Below the pieces are notes generated by a model. That model was not told where the DNA came from, did not search any database, and saw only the letters and a list, made by a program, of their open reading frames with translations. 64,000 nt of DNA, taken from the NCBI RefSeq assembly GCF_003945595.2, contig NW_024104368.1, forward strand, positions 1-64,000, given 5' to 3'. The DNA comes from Pipra filicauda (taxonomy: Eukaryota; Chordata; Aves; Passeriformes; Pipridae). The position numbers and the translations under genes were made by a program. Below are positions 1 through 12,509 of the stretch, piece after piece. How positions within the stretch are numbered: the stretch's first letter is position 1; every line of letters begins with the position of its first letter.

Positions 1-2899
1 AAAAAAAAAAAAAAAAAAAAAAAGAAAAACTTTTCTACACAATTTAAATTTGGTATTACTGTCAGTAAAACTCAAAATACCAAAATATATTGAGATATAT
101 GGCAGGAGCAGGGCAATAGCAACAGGCCTAATCCACAACATAAATTTGCCTATCACTGCTGAAGTAAACGAAACTACACTAGTTTAGGCCAACTGCACAT
201 CTCACTATGTTATGCCACTACCACTATTTTTTTCAGCTATGGTAAAGAATTTACTTTCTTTTAGCCAAATAGTGATATAGTTTGAAGGTGAAATTTTAAA
301 ATACTCTACAAGAGTCTTCAAAGACACTGCAGAAGTGTGGTTGTCATTCTGATGGTTGATTGTACTCTGGCAGCTCCTAGAAAATCCAGGCTCCTGTTGC
401 CCTGAGCTCTGGTCTAACACATATTGAAAGACAAAACCCTCTGCAGTTAAATTTATGCTTTTACCTCAGTCAATACTAGCAAGTTAAAAAGGCTGTATTC
501 TTTATTATTCTTAATATTATTGAGACCTACACATACACTTAATTTTAAGCATGTTCTGTTGACTTATTTAAAGTGCTTAAAGCTAAGCAACCATCTATGT
601 GCTGCCCTCTATATGAATGCTTTCTGTGTTAAGACCTACAAAAAGCTGACATAAAATAAATGTATATAGTTGGAGATGGAAGCAGAAAAAAGGATGGGAA
701 AATAGTACATTGGCCATGACTCACAAGTGATTGAGTTAAAAATTCAGATAAATCAGAATAATCTAAATTTCTGGTTTGCATTGATATGGTGACACACTGA
801 TGTGTTGAGATGTGATCTCTGCATTTGGAAACTAAAGTATAATAACCCTAAAATAGCCCATAGAAAAGCTTCCTCGTCTTTCCAGCTGAATGTATATGGC
901 TCTTATTGCTGCGACTTTCAAGACTGGATTGTCAACCACCTCTCTTGCAAGCACTTGAAAATCCTACCATGTTTTCACTTCAATTAATTTCAAAGTTGGT
1001 TTCCACAGAAGAGGAAAGCATTAGCTGTAAATACTAAAGCAGCTGAAATTAGCAAATGGTTTCAGAGACAAATAAGGTCTGCCTGGAAAGAAGCCTGAAT
1101 CTCACCTTTCTCTGGCAAGTTATTTCTTCCTGGACAGGGACGGTTGCTGTTGAAAGGAATAGCTTTAATATTTTTCAGTGACTTCGACATTGTCAGAAAG
1201 ATGAAGAAAGGAAAAAATGGCTGTAGGGTGTTAAAGTTACATTAAAGGACACCAGAAGCTTGGCTAGCTTGTAGAATTAATTAGCTGAATGCCAAGACTG
1301 TTATTTTATGTCTCAGGCAAAGGGTGTATTATTAAGAGAAGAGGTCTCTCTTAAGAATCCAGATAAGGAATGTCATCTTTAGGAAAGCTTATGAAAACAA
1401 CAGTAACTGTAGCTATCCCTTGCTGAGCAGCCCCTGAGGTCCCACAAAGTCCTTGCAGCAGCAAGGTCTGTAAGTGCTGATGGCTACCTCTTCATAAAAG
1501 TACAATTGCTGACAAAAGGAAATTGCATCATTTAGCCTTTCTCCTTTATCAAAAAACGGGAAGTTCCACTGTAATAATGTCAATGGTAGCAGGATTAATT
1601 CTAGGAAGTTTGGCAACGTTTCTTTAAAAATAGGTCATTTAACAGAATAATGAAAAGGAGTTGAATGCTGACTGCCAACCTGACCTTGTCTTCCAGATTC
1701 AGACATGAGCAGTGTAAGGACCAGGCTCTATTCAGCCCTCCAGAGCAACCAAAAAAAAAGCAGCAAGACGGTGAAGAGAACAAACTAAAAAGCTACTAGG
1801 AAGCCTTGGATGCGCTAGTGCTATAAATCTTTTCCTGATAAAGTTTGATGCTCTCTCCACTCCTCTCCTTCCAGTAAGGTTCGCTCATGCTTGGGATGTT
1901 CAGGCTCTTAAGAGTACTGCTGATTTGAGTTTGTCATATGTAAAAAAATTGTTATTGTCCGTGAATATTGAAAATGTCACTTAAATTTTCCATGGTTAGA
2001 TAACTGCCAAAAAGCCACATTCAGGAATGCCTATTACATAAATACATGCTGATCTTAGTGGCCACTGTTAGGCAAGAAATTACATATGCTATGGTAAGAA
2101 ATGTAAGATGTTTTTCATAATCACTTAACCCATGAGTTGAAGAGATGTAGGATCAATAACTGATCTAGAGGGTGTTTGGCAAAGAAATGAATAAAGCATG
2201 GGTACATGCATATGGATCAAGGGAATATGATCCATTGATATCTATGACGATTAGAGATAAAAGTTATTTTATTAGGTCCCCTAGTCAACTGTTCTTTTTC
2301 CCCCCCTCAATCTCTTCCATATTGCAACAGAATTCTCACAGCTTGTCCTGTAGCTCTTTGAAATCCTGCTCCTATTTACCCCTAAATGATGGCAGAAGTG
2401 TTAAAATCTTCCCAGTTGAAAACCTGTACTTGACTTGACTCTCCGGGCACTGCAGAACCATTTCCTGTGATTGCAGCAGGGAGAGATAAAATTCCACTGT
2501 GGTGGGAATAAACAGAAATTAGATCAAAGATTTCCAGATAATTAAAGAGTTCCAAGCCAAAATATCTTTTGCTGCTTGGATCTACTTTTTTCTTCTTTTT
2601 TCTGCAGGCAAACAGGGCATTGCTTCATACAGGAAGCCAAATTTGCCTATCAAAACCAACAATCCGAACTGAAAGCGTGACAAGGGCTGATGCGTATTTG
2701 CATACACTGCAATTCCCCACGCAAACCTGTACAACCCGGCAGGCAGAGGGCTCGGGAGGTGCCTCGCTGGCTGGCCGTGGGCACGCTTCCTCCGCGGACA
2801 CATGCAAGACCAACACAGGTGGACGGAATTGGTGGAATTGGGATGTGAGGTTCTAGCTCCTCTGCCGTGAAGCAGCTCAAGCTCGTAGTTTTGGTTGAG
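1..2899. other. Upstream intergenic sequence, no gene recognised
   Basis: This stretch is AT-rich and opens with a run of 23 A (1-23). Its open frames are short, lack recognisable domains and occur on both strands, as expected by chance. The only feature that stands out is an octamer-type ATTTGCAT at 2696-2703, about 340 bases before the GPRIN3 TATA box. The known mammalian order places SNCA on this side of GPRIN3, but I see no SNCA exon here. Confidence 0.6.
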
Positions 2900-3040
2900 G
2901 AGCTGGAGAGAAGCGGTTGGTGGAGGCGGCAACGCAGAGCGAGCCCGGGGCTCTGGCGGGATTGCCGAGCCCTCCTGGGGGGCTGCCGAGGGCCCCCTGC
3001 CCAGCCCCTGCTGCAGGACAGGAGTCGGCAGCTCCCGGGT

Positions 3041-3048
3041 TATAAAAG
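3041..3048 (+). promoter_or_regulatory. GPRIN3: TATA box
   Basis: A perfect TATAAAAG stands out in GC-rich surroundings. It predicts a transcription start about 25-35 bases downstream, near 3066-3080. That start precedes a strong splice donor at 3105, so the two signals together define a very short first exon. Island promoters often initiate at several places, so this need not be the only start. Confidence 0.6.
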
Positions 3049-3069
3049 CCAGGCGAGGCCTGGGGTGGG

Positions 3070-3104
3070 GCTGGCGTCAGTGGGAAATGTCTCCCTGGAA
3101 GCAG
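3070..3104 (+). other. GPRIN3: Candidate non-coding first exon of GPRIN3 (TATA-proximal)
   Basis: The 3' end is set by a strong donor, GCAG followed by GTACGT at 3105. The 5' end is only approximate, taken as about 25-30 bases after the TATA box. The exon contains one ATG (3087-3089) with G at -3. If joined to the coding exon at 29822, this ATG opens a 41-codon frame that overlaps the GPRIN3 start. An alternative, longer first exon could end at 3568, where AG is followed by GTAAGG. No transcript data are available to decide between them. Confidence 0.5.
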
Positions 3105-3139
3105 GTACGTGTCCGCGCCCTCCGCGTTTGGGAGGGCTC

Positions 3140-3147
3140 GGGCGGGG
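3140..3147 (+). promoter_or_regulatory. GC box (Sp1-type)
   Basis: The string GGGCGGGG matches the classical Sp1/KLF binding consensus. It lies about 90 bases downstream of the TATA box, inside the CpG island. Such sites are common in GC-rich DNA, so a specific role is unproven. Confidence 0.4.
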
Positions 3148-3566
3148 TGGGGGCTCTGAGCGCGGCCGGGGTGTGCTGCGGTCCCCTCCCCGGGGACCGG
3201 GGGCTGCCCGCGGGAGCTGCTCCGCTCTCCCTGCGGCCGCGAGGGGAGCCCGGCGCCGCAGCCCCGGCGCTCCCCGCCTCCCCGAGCCGGCCGGGAGCCG
3301 CAGCTCCCCGGGCGGCGGCGGAGCCTGGCCGGGGCCGGGCTGCCCGAGCCTCTTGTCGTACTGGGCACGAACCGCCTCCCTCCTGCCCCCGCGGCGGGAA
3401 GGGCCGCTCAAGTGCAGCCCTCCTCGCTCCCGCCCTCCTGCCGCCGCCGCCGCCGCCGCACACCCCGAGGAAGGGCTTGTTTTCCTGCCCGGATGATGGA
3501 TTTCTCCGCAAGGTCATCCCTGTCCGCGGCGGCGGTGCGCCCGCGGCTCCCCAGACGCCGCCGCGG

Positions 3567-3574
3567 AGGTAAGG
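3567..3574 (+). other. GPRIN3: Alternative splice donor in the CpG island
   Basis: AG followed by GTAAGG (intron starting at 3569) is a close match to the vertebrate donor consensus. It could end a longer or downstream-initiated first exon inside the same island. The sequence before it is very GC-rich and contains CCG/CCT-rich repeats at about 3430-3460. Confidence 0.45.
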
Positions 3575-4521
3575 GGTGGAGGGATCGTGAGCACTTACAC
3601 ACACACGCGCACCAGCGAGTGTATTCGGCACCGGAGAGGATCGGGGTGGGTGCGTGGGCAGGTGCCCGGGGCGAAGCGGGGGGACTGCCCCGCCCTGCCC
3701 GCCGCGGGGTGCCGGGCGGACCGAGCTGTGCCCGGGCAGCGCATCCCGAGGGGCCGAGTCATGCCCCGCTCCCCAGCGGGTGAGGGACGGCCGGGCCGGG
3801 CCAACGCCGAGGGCGTCTCTTTTTGCCTCTGCTCACTTATACTGGCGCTTGGAAGCGGCTTTGATTCCCGCGTGGTCTGGGAGCGCGGAAAACTTAAGGA
3901 AAAAAAAATAAAAAGGAAGGAAAAATGATCAGGTGCCCCCCACCACCGCCGGGACGGGCCGGAGGGATGCGCGGCGCGGTCGCCACGGCAACGTGCCCGT
4001 GGTGTCGCAGCGCGGAAGGTGCCCCAGAGGCAAACCCAGTCCCCCGCCTTCGGCCGCCCGGGCGAGGGGGCGTCCCCGGGGCCCTCCCCGGGGCGAGGTC
4101 GGGTGGACGCAGCGGTGCGGGGGTGCCGATGTGCCCCCGGGCGGGGGTCTGCGTGGCCCAGGGCTCCCCAGGGGGCTCTGGGGGCGCCGGGCCGGGAGGG
4201 GGAGGATGGTCCGAGCTGGGATGTCGCGGTCAAGTAGCATCGCACCGTGAGCTCTGGCCGGGTGATGCCCCCCGTGTGAGAGCCTCGCCGCCCCTCTGGA
4301 TCAGGGCCTTGTGGCTGGGAAAGGATCCTTCATGGGCCTTTTCTTTATCCTGCTGAAGTTGGTGACAAAACTACTGACGGTCTTGCCAGCTCCTGGTCTG
4401 TCTTGTGGTGTTCTCGTTCAGCCTGTGTTTTGTGCCCTATACAGGCCGTGGCTTTGTTAGTGCTTTATTCCATCATTCTCCTTTTTTGCTCAAGATAACA
4501 ATGCTGGTGGTGGATTTATTA

Positions 4522-5260
4522 GACTCATAAGGAATTATTATGATCCTGTAGTCTAACCTCTTCTATAATATAAAGCACTATAAGGGCTATTCCCCAGTGA
4601 TTCCAAGGTCTGGCCCACCAGCCTCTTTAAACAGTTTTGATTGAATGACTTCCAACGATTGGAGTTGACTACATTCCTGGATAATTGGCTCCAGTTGTTA
4701 ATCTCTTTGTTAAATGGTTACATTTCTTTTCTACTTTGAACTTTTCTGGCTTCATCTTCCAGCTACTGGATCTTGTCTTGTCTGTCAGATTAAATAGCTA
4801 TCTAGTTTCAGATCATCTCTGTCTGCTCAAGTGTTTAAGGGCAGTAATTAAATAGCTACTTAATGTTGTCTCTGAGATAAATAGACCTGACTCCTTTGGT
4901 CTCTCCCTGGAATGCAGATGCTCCCCAGGAGAAATGTCTGGGCTGGTCTTCTCTGAGCCCCCACCACTGTCCTTGTTGGCCACCGAGTGCTGCACTGTGG
5001 ATTCCAGAAAGGCTCTTGTTAATGTCACGTGTGGAGATAATAACCTCGTGCTCAGTATTCCCCTGTCTATTCACCCAACGGTACAAACTTTCCTTTCCCA
5101 CGACTACATGGTGGGAACTGCTGTTCCGTTAGTTACAGGCAGTGATCCTTGCATTTCCTTCTGAGCCAGGGTTTTCTCAGAAGCTGGTTGTCTGTCCTGT
5201 AAGGGGCATTTAGATTAAATCTTCCTACATGTATAACTTTGGATCTGCCTATGTTAAAGA
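4522..5260 (-). mobile_element. Ancient, highly diverged CR1-type LINE fragment
   Basis: From about 4522 the sequence follows, in reverse orientation, the 3' part of an old reptile/bird CR1 lineage. Recognisable blocks are the start near ACTCATAAGGAATTATTATG, a block ending near CAGCTACTGGATCTTGTC (about 4760-4777), one near AGATAATAACCTC (about 5034-5046), and one near ACATGTATAACTTTGGATC (about 5227-5245). The order and spacing of blocks match that family as I remember it, but the copy is heavily mutated and has no intact frame. It lies in the first intron, opposite to the gene. Family assignment is from memory of repeat consensus text, and exact ends are uncertain. Confidence 0.55.
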
Positions 5261-8200
5261 GATTTTTCCCTCTTCCTGTCACTTCAGTTCTAGGGAATCT
5301 GCAGCTCGGGAATCACAAGAGACCTCTGGTGTCCTCTAGAAGTCAAAGGAATTTCTTTTCTTGGGACCTCCATCCTAAAAAGTCTGTCTTCTTCTTGGTA
5401 GTGCTATAGGTGACCCTAAAGTTATTTGAAATTTACTGGAGGAGAAGTTATACCTAGTAATATACAAACTGCAAACTGAAAGTGCCCACTACAGTGACTT
5501 ATTTTTGTAACTGCTTTTGTTCAGCTGTGCCTCCAAGTGTTGGTGGGAGAGAAAGAGAATTGCTTTCCTGTCTTGGAGAGCTGTAAATACCACTACTGGG
5601 TATAATGTCTAGGCTAACACATACAGTTTCATTATGTTGCAAGTCTTGAGCTTGAATGTTGTGAGTTTTACTTGGTCTGAAGCATGCTTAAGCCTGGATT
5701 TATAGCTCTCTCTAGAAAGAACAGTATCTGAAAGTACAGGCCAGACGTAGGTGGTTTTGACAGGATATTGTCAGTTGTTCCAGTAGCGTGTAGCATCTCC
5801 ATGAAAGGATGAGATTGAGTAGTCTGAAAGCACCTGCTGTGGGAGATAATATAAAATAAAGTTCTTTGAAATGGACTCTTTGGGTTGGGACTTTTTTTTG
5901 TTTCTGGGGATGGTGTGTTAGTAACTACCTTGATTTTACCCTGTCTACAAGCTTAGTGCACAGTGAGGGAGGGCAATGTAAGGTCCAAAAGTTAAAGACC
6001 TGTACATGCAGACCATCCCATGCAGTAAGTGACATGATGATGCTTATAAGTAAGGTTGGTTTGCATGAATTAAGGTACCAGGTTTCAGCCTTTAGAATGA
6101 TCTAATTGTCTTCAAAGTGCTAGAATTCAGGAAAGTATATTCTGATTGTGTAATGACTTAAATGTCAGGACAATGAGGATTCTTGAATTTCATGAAGATT
6201 TTTTCATTACAAATCCCTGAAAATGTCTCTTTAGAAGATTTCCCTAAGTATAAATAGTGGTAGACTCTTAAAAGGTCTGAAAAGTCATTACAGAGCTCAG
6301 ATATCACATCTGATTGAATAAAGTACCACTGAGCTCTAGAATTATGGTGCATTTTCTACAGGCTGGTGTCAGCATCTTAGGAATTGTTTATCAGTTGTTT
6401 ATACAATTGTATATATGAAATTTTGAGATGTTATTACCTGAGAGGTATCTTTCCCCCACCCATTCAAACTCAGCTTCTGTGCCCCAAATTAGGGGATATC
6501 TGAGTTTTTTCAACATAGGCTTCCTCTTCTCAAGGTCACGCCTTGTCTTCAATTCCTTTCACAATCAGAAGAGCATTTGTATGTTTCTATAGGGTGGCTG
6601 GTCCCAAGAGTTATAAATTTCTAAGTTATGATGTCTGCCCAGGGTTAGCCCAGCATTAAGATTAGTGGCTGTTAATTCCTACAGGACCAGGACAGACAAA
6701 CAGACAGAAGATAGTATTTTTGAGTCTCAGACTTGAAGTCTCTCCAGAAAGTGCTAGGTTAGAGTTAGACAGATTTCTTTAGCAAAATGTGTTGGCAGTA
6801 GTAAACCTTGTCAGATTTGGGTCCTGCAGCTGTTACTGCCACCTTTATTTTTAACAATATAAACTCTCTCTGTCAGACGCAGCCAGAGCTAAGGAGAACA
6901 ACATCCTGCCTCCAGTTTGTGAAATCGTCACTGATGTGGGAGTACAAGCAAGCTGCTTCCAGTCTCACAGCTACAGAGCGACATTTCGTAACTCATGATT
7001 GCGCTTCTAGCAGCGCAGCACTTCTTAATTTATAACTCCCACATTAAAGGCAGAGTTGGGATATAGGCTAAATCTGATGCCTTTTTGGATTTAAGAGCAA
7101 TCCTGGATTAAGAGCTGACATTATCTAAGGGTATGTAACGACTTCATAGCTGATAAAACTTTCATAACTTCTGCACAGTGTTATGAACTGGTTCTATTAG
7201 TGCAAAATTCTTTAAAATTAGTTGTGTTACTACTGGCAGTATTTTCATATTATTATGGCAGGTTAGCAATGTAACAAAAGCCTCCTATAGTTGTTTCTGT
7301 ATTAACCTTGGATATGAATTGGGTGCCCTCATTGTAAGCCTCAGTCATACATGACAGGATGTCTAAACTGATCCCATATTTGGTCTTACACATGGGATCA
7401 TTTAGGTAAACATAACCTTTTTGAGAGAACAAAAAAAGAAAGACTGGTAGTTTTACTGGGGGAAAACAATTTCTGGACATGTTCTGAATGAAATTAAATT
7501 ACTGTCCAGTAGGAAAACCTTTTGAGAGCATATCTGAGTATAGTTAACTTTTGCAAATAGTAAAAATAGTAAAGGTCTACATATATCTCTTTTATTATAT
7601 ACATGGACTTTGAACTCGGTAACAGTTCTATAGAAACAAAGGCTGGTGCTGATCAAAATTTAATCACACATGATCAGTTACTTATTAACGTTGAGCAATT
7701 TGTCTCTTGGGAGTCCAGGGCTAAGAGTTTGCATTTGTAAACTGGCAGCAGATCCTAGAGGGTAGAGGTGTCAGCATGCTGCTGAGTAAGTAGGGAAAAA
7801 TTGCAATGCCAACACTTGGAACTCCATGTGGGGTGTGGAGGAGAGAGGTGAAGGGAAAGGTGGGCACCAAATGACCAGAAATCAGCCTTAATACCATTTT
7901 GCCCCTATTTGTCCTCTGTCAGTGGACACATGTACATGAGGAAAGTAATTAAGTCGAGGGAAGAATGCCAGCAATCACAAATATTACAATGAGTTGTGGT
8001 AGGGTGCTGCAGGTGTGTCCACAGAGGGCAGATATTGAATTCTTTCCCCTGCCCCCCATTTCTGACTCCATGATCCTGTGTAACAAAACTTGGTGGCAGG
8101 TATGGAAGCTATTACGACAACCAATATCAACCAGACATCCAGGAAGGTACAGTTATATATTGAATGATCCAGGAAAAAGAGTGTATCTGTTATATCTGTG

Positions 8201-11200
8201 ACTGTGTTAGCAACACCCATTACTTCTACTGTTTATTTTCCTGTATTTATTATACATTAGTAAAATGTTGTACTGCCAGTTGTGTTTGCTTTTTTCCTTG
8301 CCTGTTTTCCTCCATCTGACAGTAGTTTTCTTAGAACAAGAGAGAATTAATCAAGGGGGAGACAGACACCCCAGTGCTTTGTTAAACTATTAGTATCTGT
8401 GCTATCAGCATCTCTACGTAATATTAGTATCTGTATCTAACATAGGGGAGACCAGCTCTGAGCTGAGACAAAAAGCTTGTATCACTTGGCAAATGATAAC
8501 AATTCATTTCCCAAGCTAAGTTATATCATTCGTGTCTAGCTTTGGATAAGAAATATTCTGCTGAGGGAGTGGAGAAAAAGTTTTTTAGAAGAGGATCATA
8601 AGAAGAATGTATTCTGAGATATTTATCATCTCTGCCTCAATGCAACCCTCACAGTCACTACTAAGGAAACAAACTCAACTATGATAAAATAGATATGAAG
8701 CGCATTGCTAGATAGGAATCTTCACTGTGGTCTGGTGACCTTCTGATCCAGGGAGCAGCAGTATTGCTATGTCTGAAATTATTCATATTGTCTATGGATT
8801 GATCAGAGTTACACAGGAATAACTTATGCCCTCTCATTTGTGTGCCTGTACATTAATGCCCACACAAATGGGGGGAAGAGCAGAGTTTCCTGAAGCATTG
8901 GTAGTCTGGCAAATTCCGACCAGAGCTAATAAAGCTATCTCAGTGCTTCAATCAGCTACAACTATGTATTTGTTCAACTAAAGCATAGATTAGGACTGAA
9001 GTAACTAGTGTAGGAAAGGTTGCTTGAAGATTGCCTGCAACCAGAAGTATTGTTACTGTTTGGAAAAAATATATACCAAACATAATCAGACTGTAGTGAC
9101 GAAACGTTCAGGCAGATCTTACTATTTGCCCTCTTGACCTTTTTTTTTCTTCTAAATGGACAAGGTGTTTCTAAAAATTTGAGAAGTAATATTTGCTTGA
9201 ATTCTCTCTGTGACATCTGTATCTTGAGATTCTGCTGTAGCTCAGTGGTGGTAATGAATATTGTCAGCTCTTCAAAATCATCATGCAATTATCACCAGTT
9301 GGCACTTTGTCCTGAAAAAGAGGATGGCTTTCTTTATGCCCATGTGGCTTTCTTCTTCTTTTTGAGAAAGTTGAACAAATATTGGCTATTGTGGTCGGCA
9401 TCCCAGATTGCATTCTAGCTGTGAAAATCTCTTTCCCAGTGATGCTAATGTGCAAACAAACAAAAATCTTAGTTTTTTAGAATGGAATTCAAAAAAAGAA
9501 AAAAGGTAAAATGAAACAAGGAGCTGTGCAATTATTTTTACTGCTTTTCATGCAAAAACCCCAACAAATTCAAATAGAGGGCATGAATACTATGCTACAT
9601 TATGACTAATCTTAAAAGTATACTGTAAAAAGCAATGGCTTATCTCAAGTGATGACAGTGAAGTCAGTGAAGAATTAATTCAGAAATTTTCCAGTGACTC
9701 CAGGACCCCTTTTTACATGCAAGACTATACCTGCTGCTCCATGCTGTAATCACTAGAAAGCTAAGAAAATCAATCAAGATGTTATCATGGAAACAGCAGG
9801 AATTTCCAACACAGGATAACAAAGGTTCTGATGTTTACCTTACATTTGATAAACAGGAGTCAATTCATTAACATTTATGTAGGAAAAAAAATTATGTGGT
9901 TAGGCATAAGTTTCAGATGGATGGGTTTTTCCTTTCCTGGGTGAAACAGAGAAGGAAAAGAACAGTAGACTGGTTACTAATCTGATTTTACATGGGTTTG
10001 GGAAGAGATGAGTGTTCCTGTTGGTAGCAGGTTAGAGCTGCTGTGTGGTTTCTCTGGTCAGGGAAAGATGATGTCTGGCAGCTTTGGGGTGAGCATAGTC
10101 CCTTAACTGAAAGCCAGCCTGACTGAAAAGGATTTTCTACTCACAGGCAGTCATTTTGTCATAGTAAAGAAACTGTAAAACATTTTGAAGTCCTGGAGTG
10201 GTGAAGGTGTGCTGCCAGTGAGATCTTAGTTCGCAAAGTAGCTTGTCTGCTCAGCGCTCAGGGAACAGTCCCTCCCCTTCCATAGAGCTCCAGGACTCTG
10301 ACTGTGGAGTTTTGCCAAAGACAGGATCAAACAACAGAGTAAATCTGGAAAATTGGTATAATGGACTAGATAAGAAAACTTCTAGTGAAGAAGATGATAT
10401 GGATAGGGCACTTGCATTTTAGCAAGCTCCCGTTTTCTTAGGCTGCTGGAGCTACAATTCAGAGCAGCTTTTAGGATGGCCTTTGGGCACAGAGAAATGA
10501 ATTAGATATCACCAGGTCCCAACTTCATAAAGCAGAGAGATGTAAAAGTCCTATAAATCTTCCCAGCTCAGCTCTCCTAGAAGCAGTCTGGCTGTTGGAG
10601 TTAGCTAGTCCTTTGGCTAGAAAATGTTGAAGGATAATCACCCCTTAGTATTTAATAAACTAAAGAGTCACTTTCATTCATGTCCCTCTCCTTCCTCTGA
10701 AACATCAGTTTCATGAAAAACTTCATGCAGTTGAAAGATTAAGCTTGAGATGAATCATTAGGAAAATTATTAAATATAATAAGCTTGCTAGGCAGTGTGG
10801 TAAGAGGTAGAAGTAATGTGATAAAATACTTGTCAGAAAGATGATGCTCTTGAGAAGAGCTGTATGGAAACAAGATGACAGAATTATTCTACTCTGAAAG
10901 GCTGGTATTTCACAACTCTTTATAATACTGCAGCATACCACAACATCTCCATATTTATTAAAATATGTTAATCCTGCCCTTGAGGTTAATAATTTGGGAA
11001 TATCTGTTAAAAGCCAGTAAAGAGGCTATGAAGGTTTGCATGAGTTCGAGAACCCGGATTTCTGCTCAAGCTAAACAGTAGCCTTACAAGATCTCCCATT
11101 TCAGTACTGTATAAAAATAACATAGTTTTCGTTCAGTCCATAGGGACAGGTATCCGAATTACAAATTCAGCTATGGTTTGACAATTCCTAGTTGCAGCAC

Positions 11201-12273
11201 CAAAGGCATTTTCACAGAAAGGGCAAGTGGTATTTCAAGAGTCATCTCAAGTCCATGGTATGGCAGAATAAAGTGACTAGGCTTTCGGGTCCCTACCTGC
11301 TGTCTAGTTCTTCAAATAAACCTGTTCGTGCCATAAGCACAAGCATTAGTGGCTGCAAATGTGCTTTCACCTACCTCAGCCAAGAGCTGATTAGACTTGG
11401 AAGACCATACCAGCATGTGTTGACTTTGGGTCAGGACTGTGCAGAATTTGTGCTGTTTATCTCATGCCTGAGAACATAGGGTTTATCAGCTAAATTCAGC
11501 CTGTAGTTTTGGCCATGCGCTAATTGTGCAAAAAATGCATAAGGATGCATTGCAGACTATGACTGAGGAATAAAAGCTGTTCATTCATTTTGGAACTTTC
11601 AAGTCAAGCAAGCTCCATCAGGAGATGCAGACAAAAGTTTTAACAAATGGGTATTACAAAAGGATTAGCTTCATTAATTTAGTTGCTTGTGCTTTTGGCA
11701 CTCGGGAATTAATCCAGCCTTTATTGATTGTTTGAGTCTCAATTAGCTTGATGGAAGGGGAAGGGACAAGCAGCTTCCTCCTGCATTTGGCAAGCACAGA
11801 AACTAACAGAGATAGTCTTGCCTTTGGTGAAAAGAGGGGTCTTTAACTCCTGTCTGGGTTCAGTGTTCACATCAACTTAAAGGGAACAATCCAAACCTCA
11901 AGTCATGGGGCGACAGTGCAGTAAATATCCTGTAAGGCCTGGGAGCCTTCCCTCAGAAATACTCATCTATTAAAATGTCTGTTTGAGAATTGCTTGCAGC
12001 TGGACCATGCTTGGCCATTATCAGAGAGACATGTGCAGATGATATTGGGAAATAGGAGAACGGTATTTATCCAGTTCAAAGGATGCTCTTAATATGAAGG
12101 GCCTCAGGGGAATATTGCTTGGAAAACATATTTTCATAATAAAATGACCTATTTTAGAATTACAGTTTTCCATGCTGGAGGGGACAGGAAGGTGGGAGGA
12201 GGCTTGCCAAAGAAATGGATAATAAGCACACTCACACTTGCTCTGAATGAGAAGATGCATGGACTGTTATATT
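5261..12273 (+). other. GPRIN3 first intron, part 1: no gene recognised
   Basis: This is AT-rich sequence with only short open frames on both strands. None shows a recognisable domain, signal peptide or conserved motif. I saw no clear interspersed repeat between the old CR1 and the (TA)n tract. Regulatory elements cannot be excluded by eye. Confidence 0.5.

Positions 12274-12297
<24 letters not shown>
12274..12297. repeat. (TA)n microsatellite
   Basis: Twelve uninterrupted TA units lie 25 bases before a long T/G-only tract. The tract is likely length-polymorphic. Confidence 0.9.
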
Positions 12298-12304
<7 letters not shown>

Positions 12305-12321
12305 TTAATAAGATAGCACCC

Positions 12322-12509
12322 TGTTTTGTTTTGGGGTTTTTTTGGGTTTTGTTTCTTTGTTTTTTGGGGTGTTTTTTGTGTGGGTTTTTTGTTTTGTTGT
12401 TTAATTTTGTGGGGGGTTTTGTGTGTTATTTTTCTTTGGTTTTTTTTGTTTGTTTGTGGGGTTTTTTTTGTTTTGGGGTTTTTTTGGGGGTTTTTTTGGG
12501 GTTTTTTTA
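12322..12509 (+). repeat. T/G-rich low-complexity tract with spaced G-runs
   Basis: Nearly 190 bases consist almost only of T-runs and G-runs on the + strand. The distal part has GGGG at 12458-12461, GGGG at 12475-12478, GGGGG at 12486-12490 and GGGG at 12498-12501. The last three are separated by seven T each. An apparent Phe/Gly/Leu-rich open frame through it is a translation of the repeat and not a gene. Confidence 0.9.

Larger units (their letters stand above)
2900..4300 (+). promoter_or_regulatory. GPRIN3: CpG island promoter region of GPRIN3
   Basis: Base composition changes sharply from AT-rich flanks to very GC-rich sequence dense in CG dinucleotides, then returns to AT-rich after about 4300. 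The island contains a TATA box (3041-3048), a GC box of the Sp1 type (3140-3147) and two splice-donor consensus sites (GTACGT at 3105, GTAAGG at 3569). It is the only such island in the window, lies upstream on the same strand as GPRIN3, and would be joined to the coding exon by a long intron. Long open frames inside it on both strands reflect scarcity of stop codons in GC-rich DNA. Assignment to GPRIN3 is inferred from position and splice signals. Confidence 0.8.

Noticed and set aside
2867..4356. Long overlapping open frames on both strands (up to about 225 codons) in the GC-rich block
   Set aside because: They fall inside a CpG island where stop codons are rare. They are Pro/Arg/Gly/Ala-rich, occur in all frames at once and show no domain.
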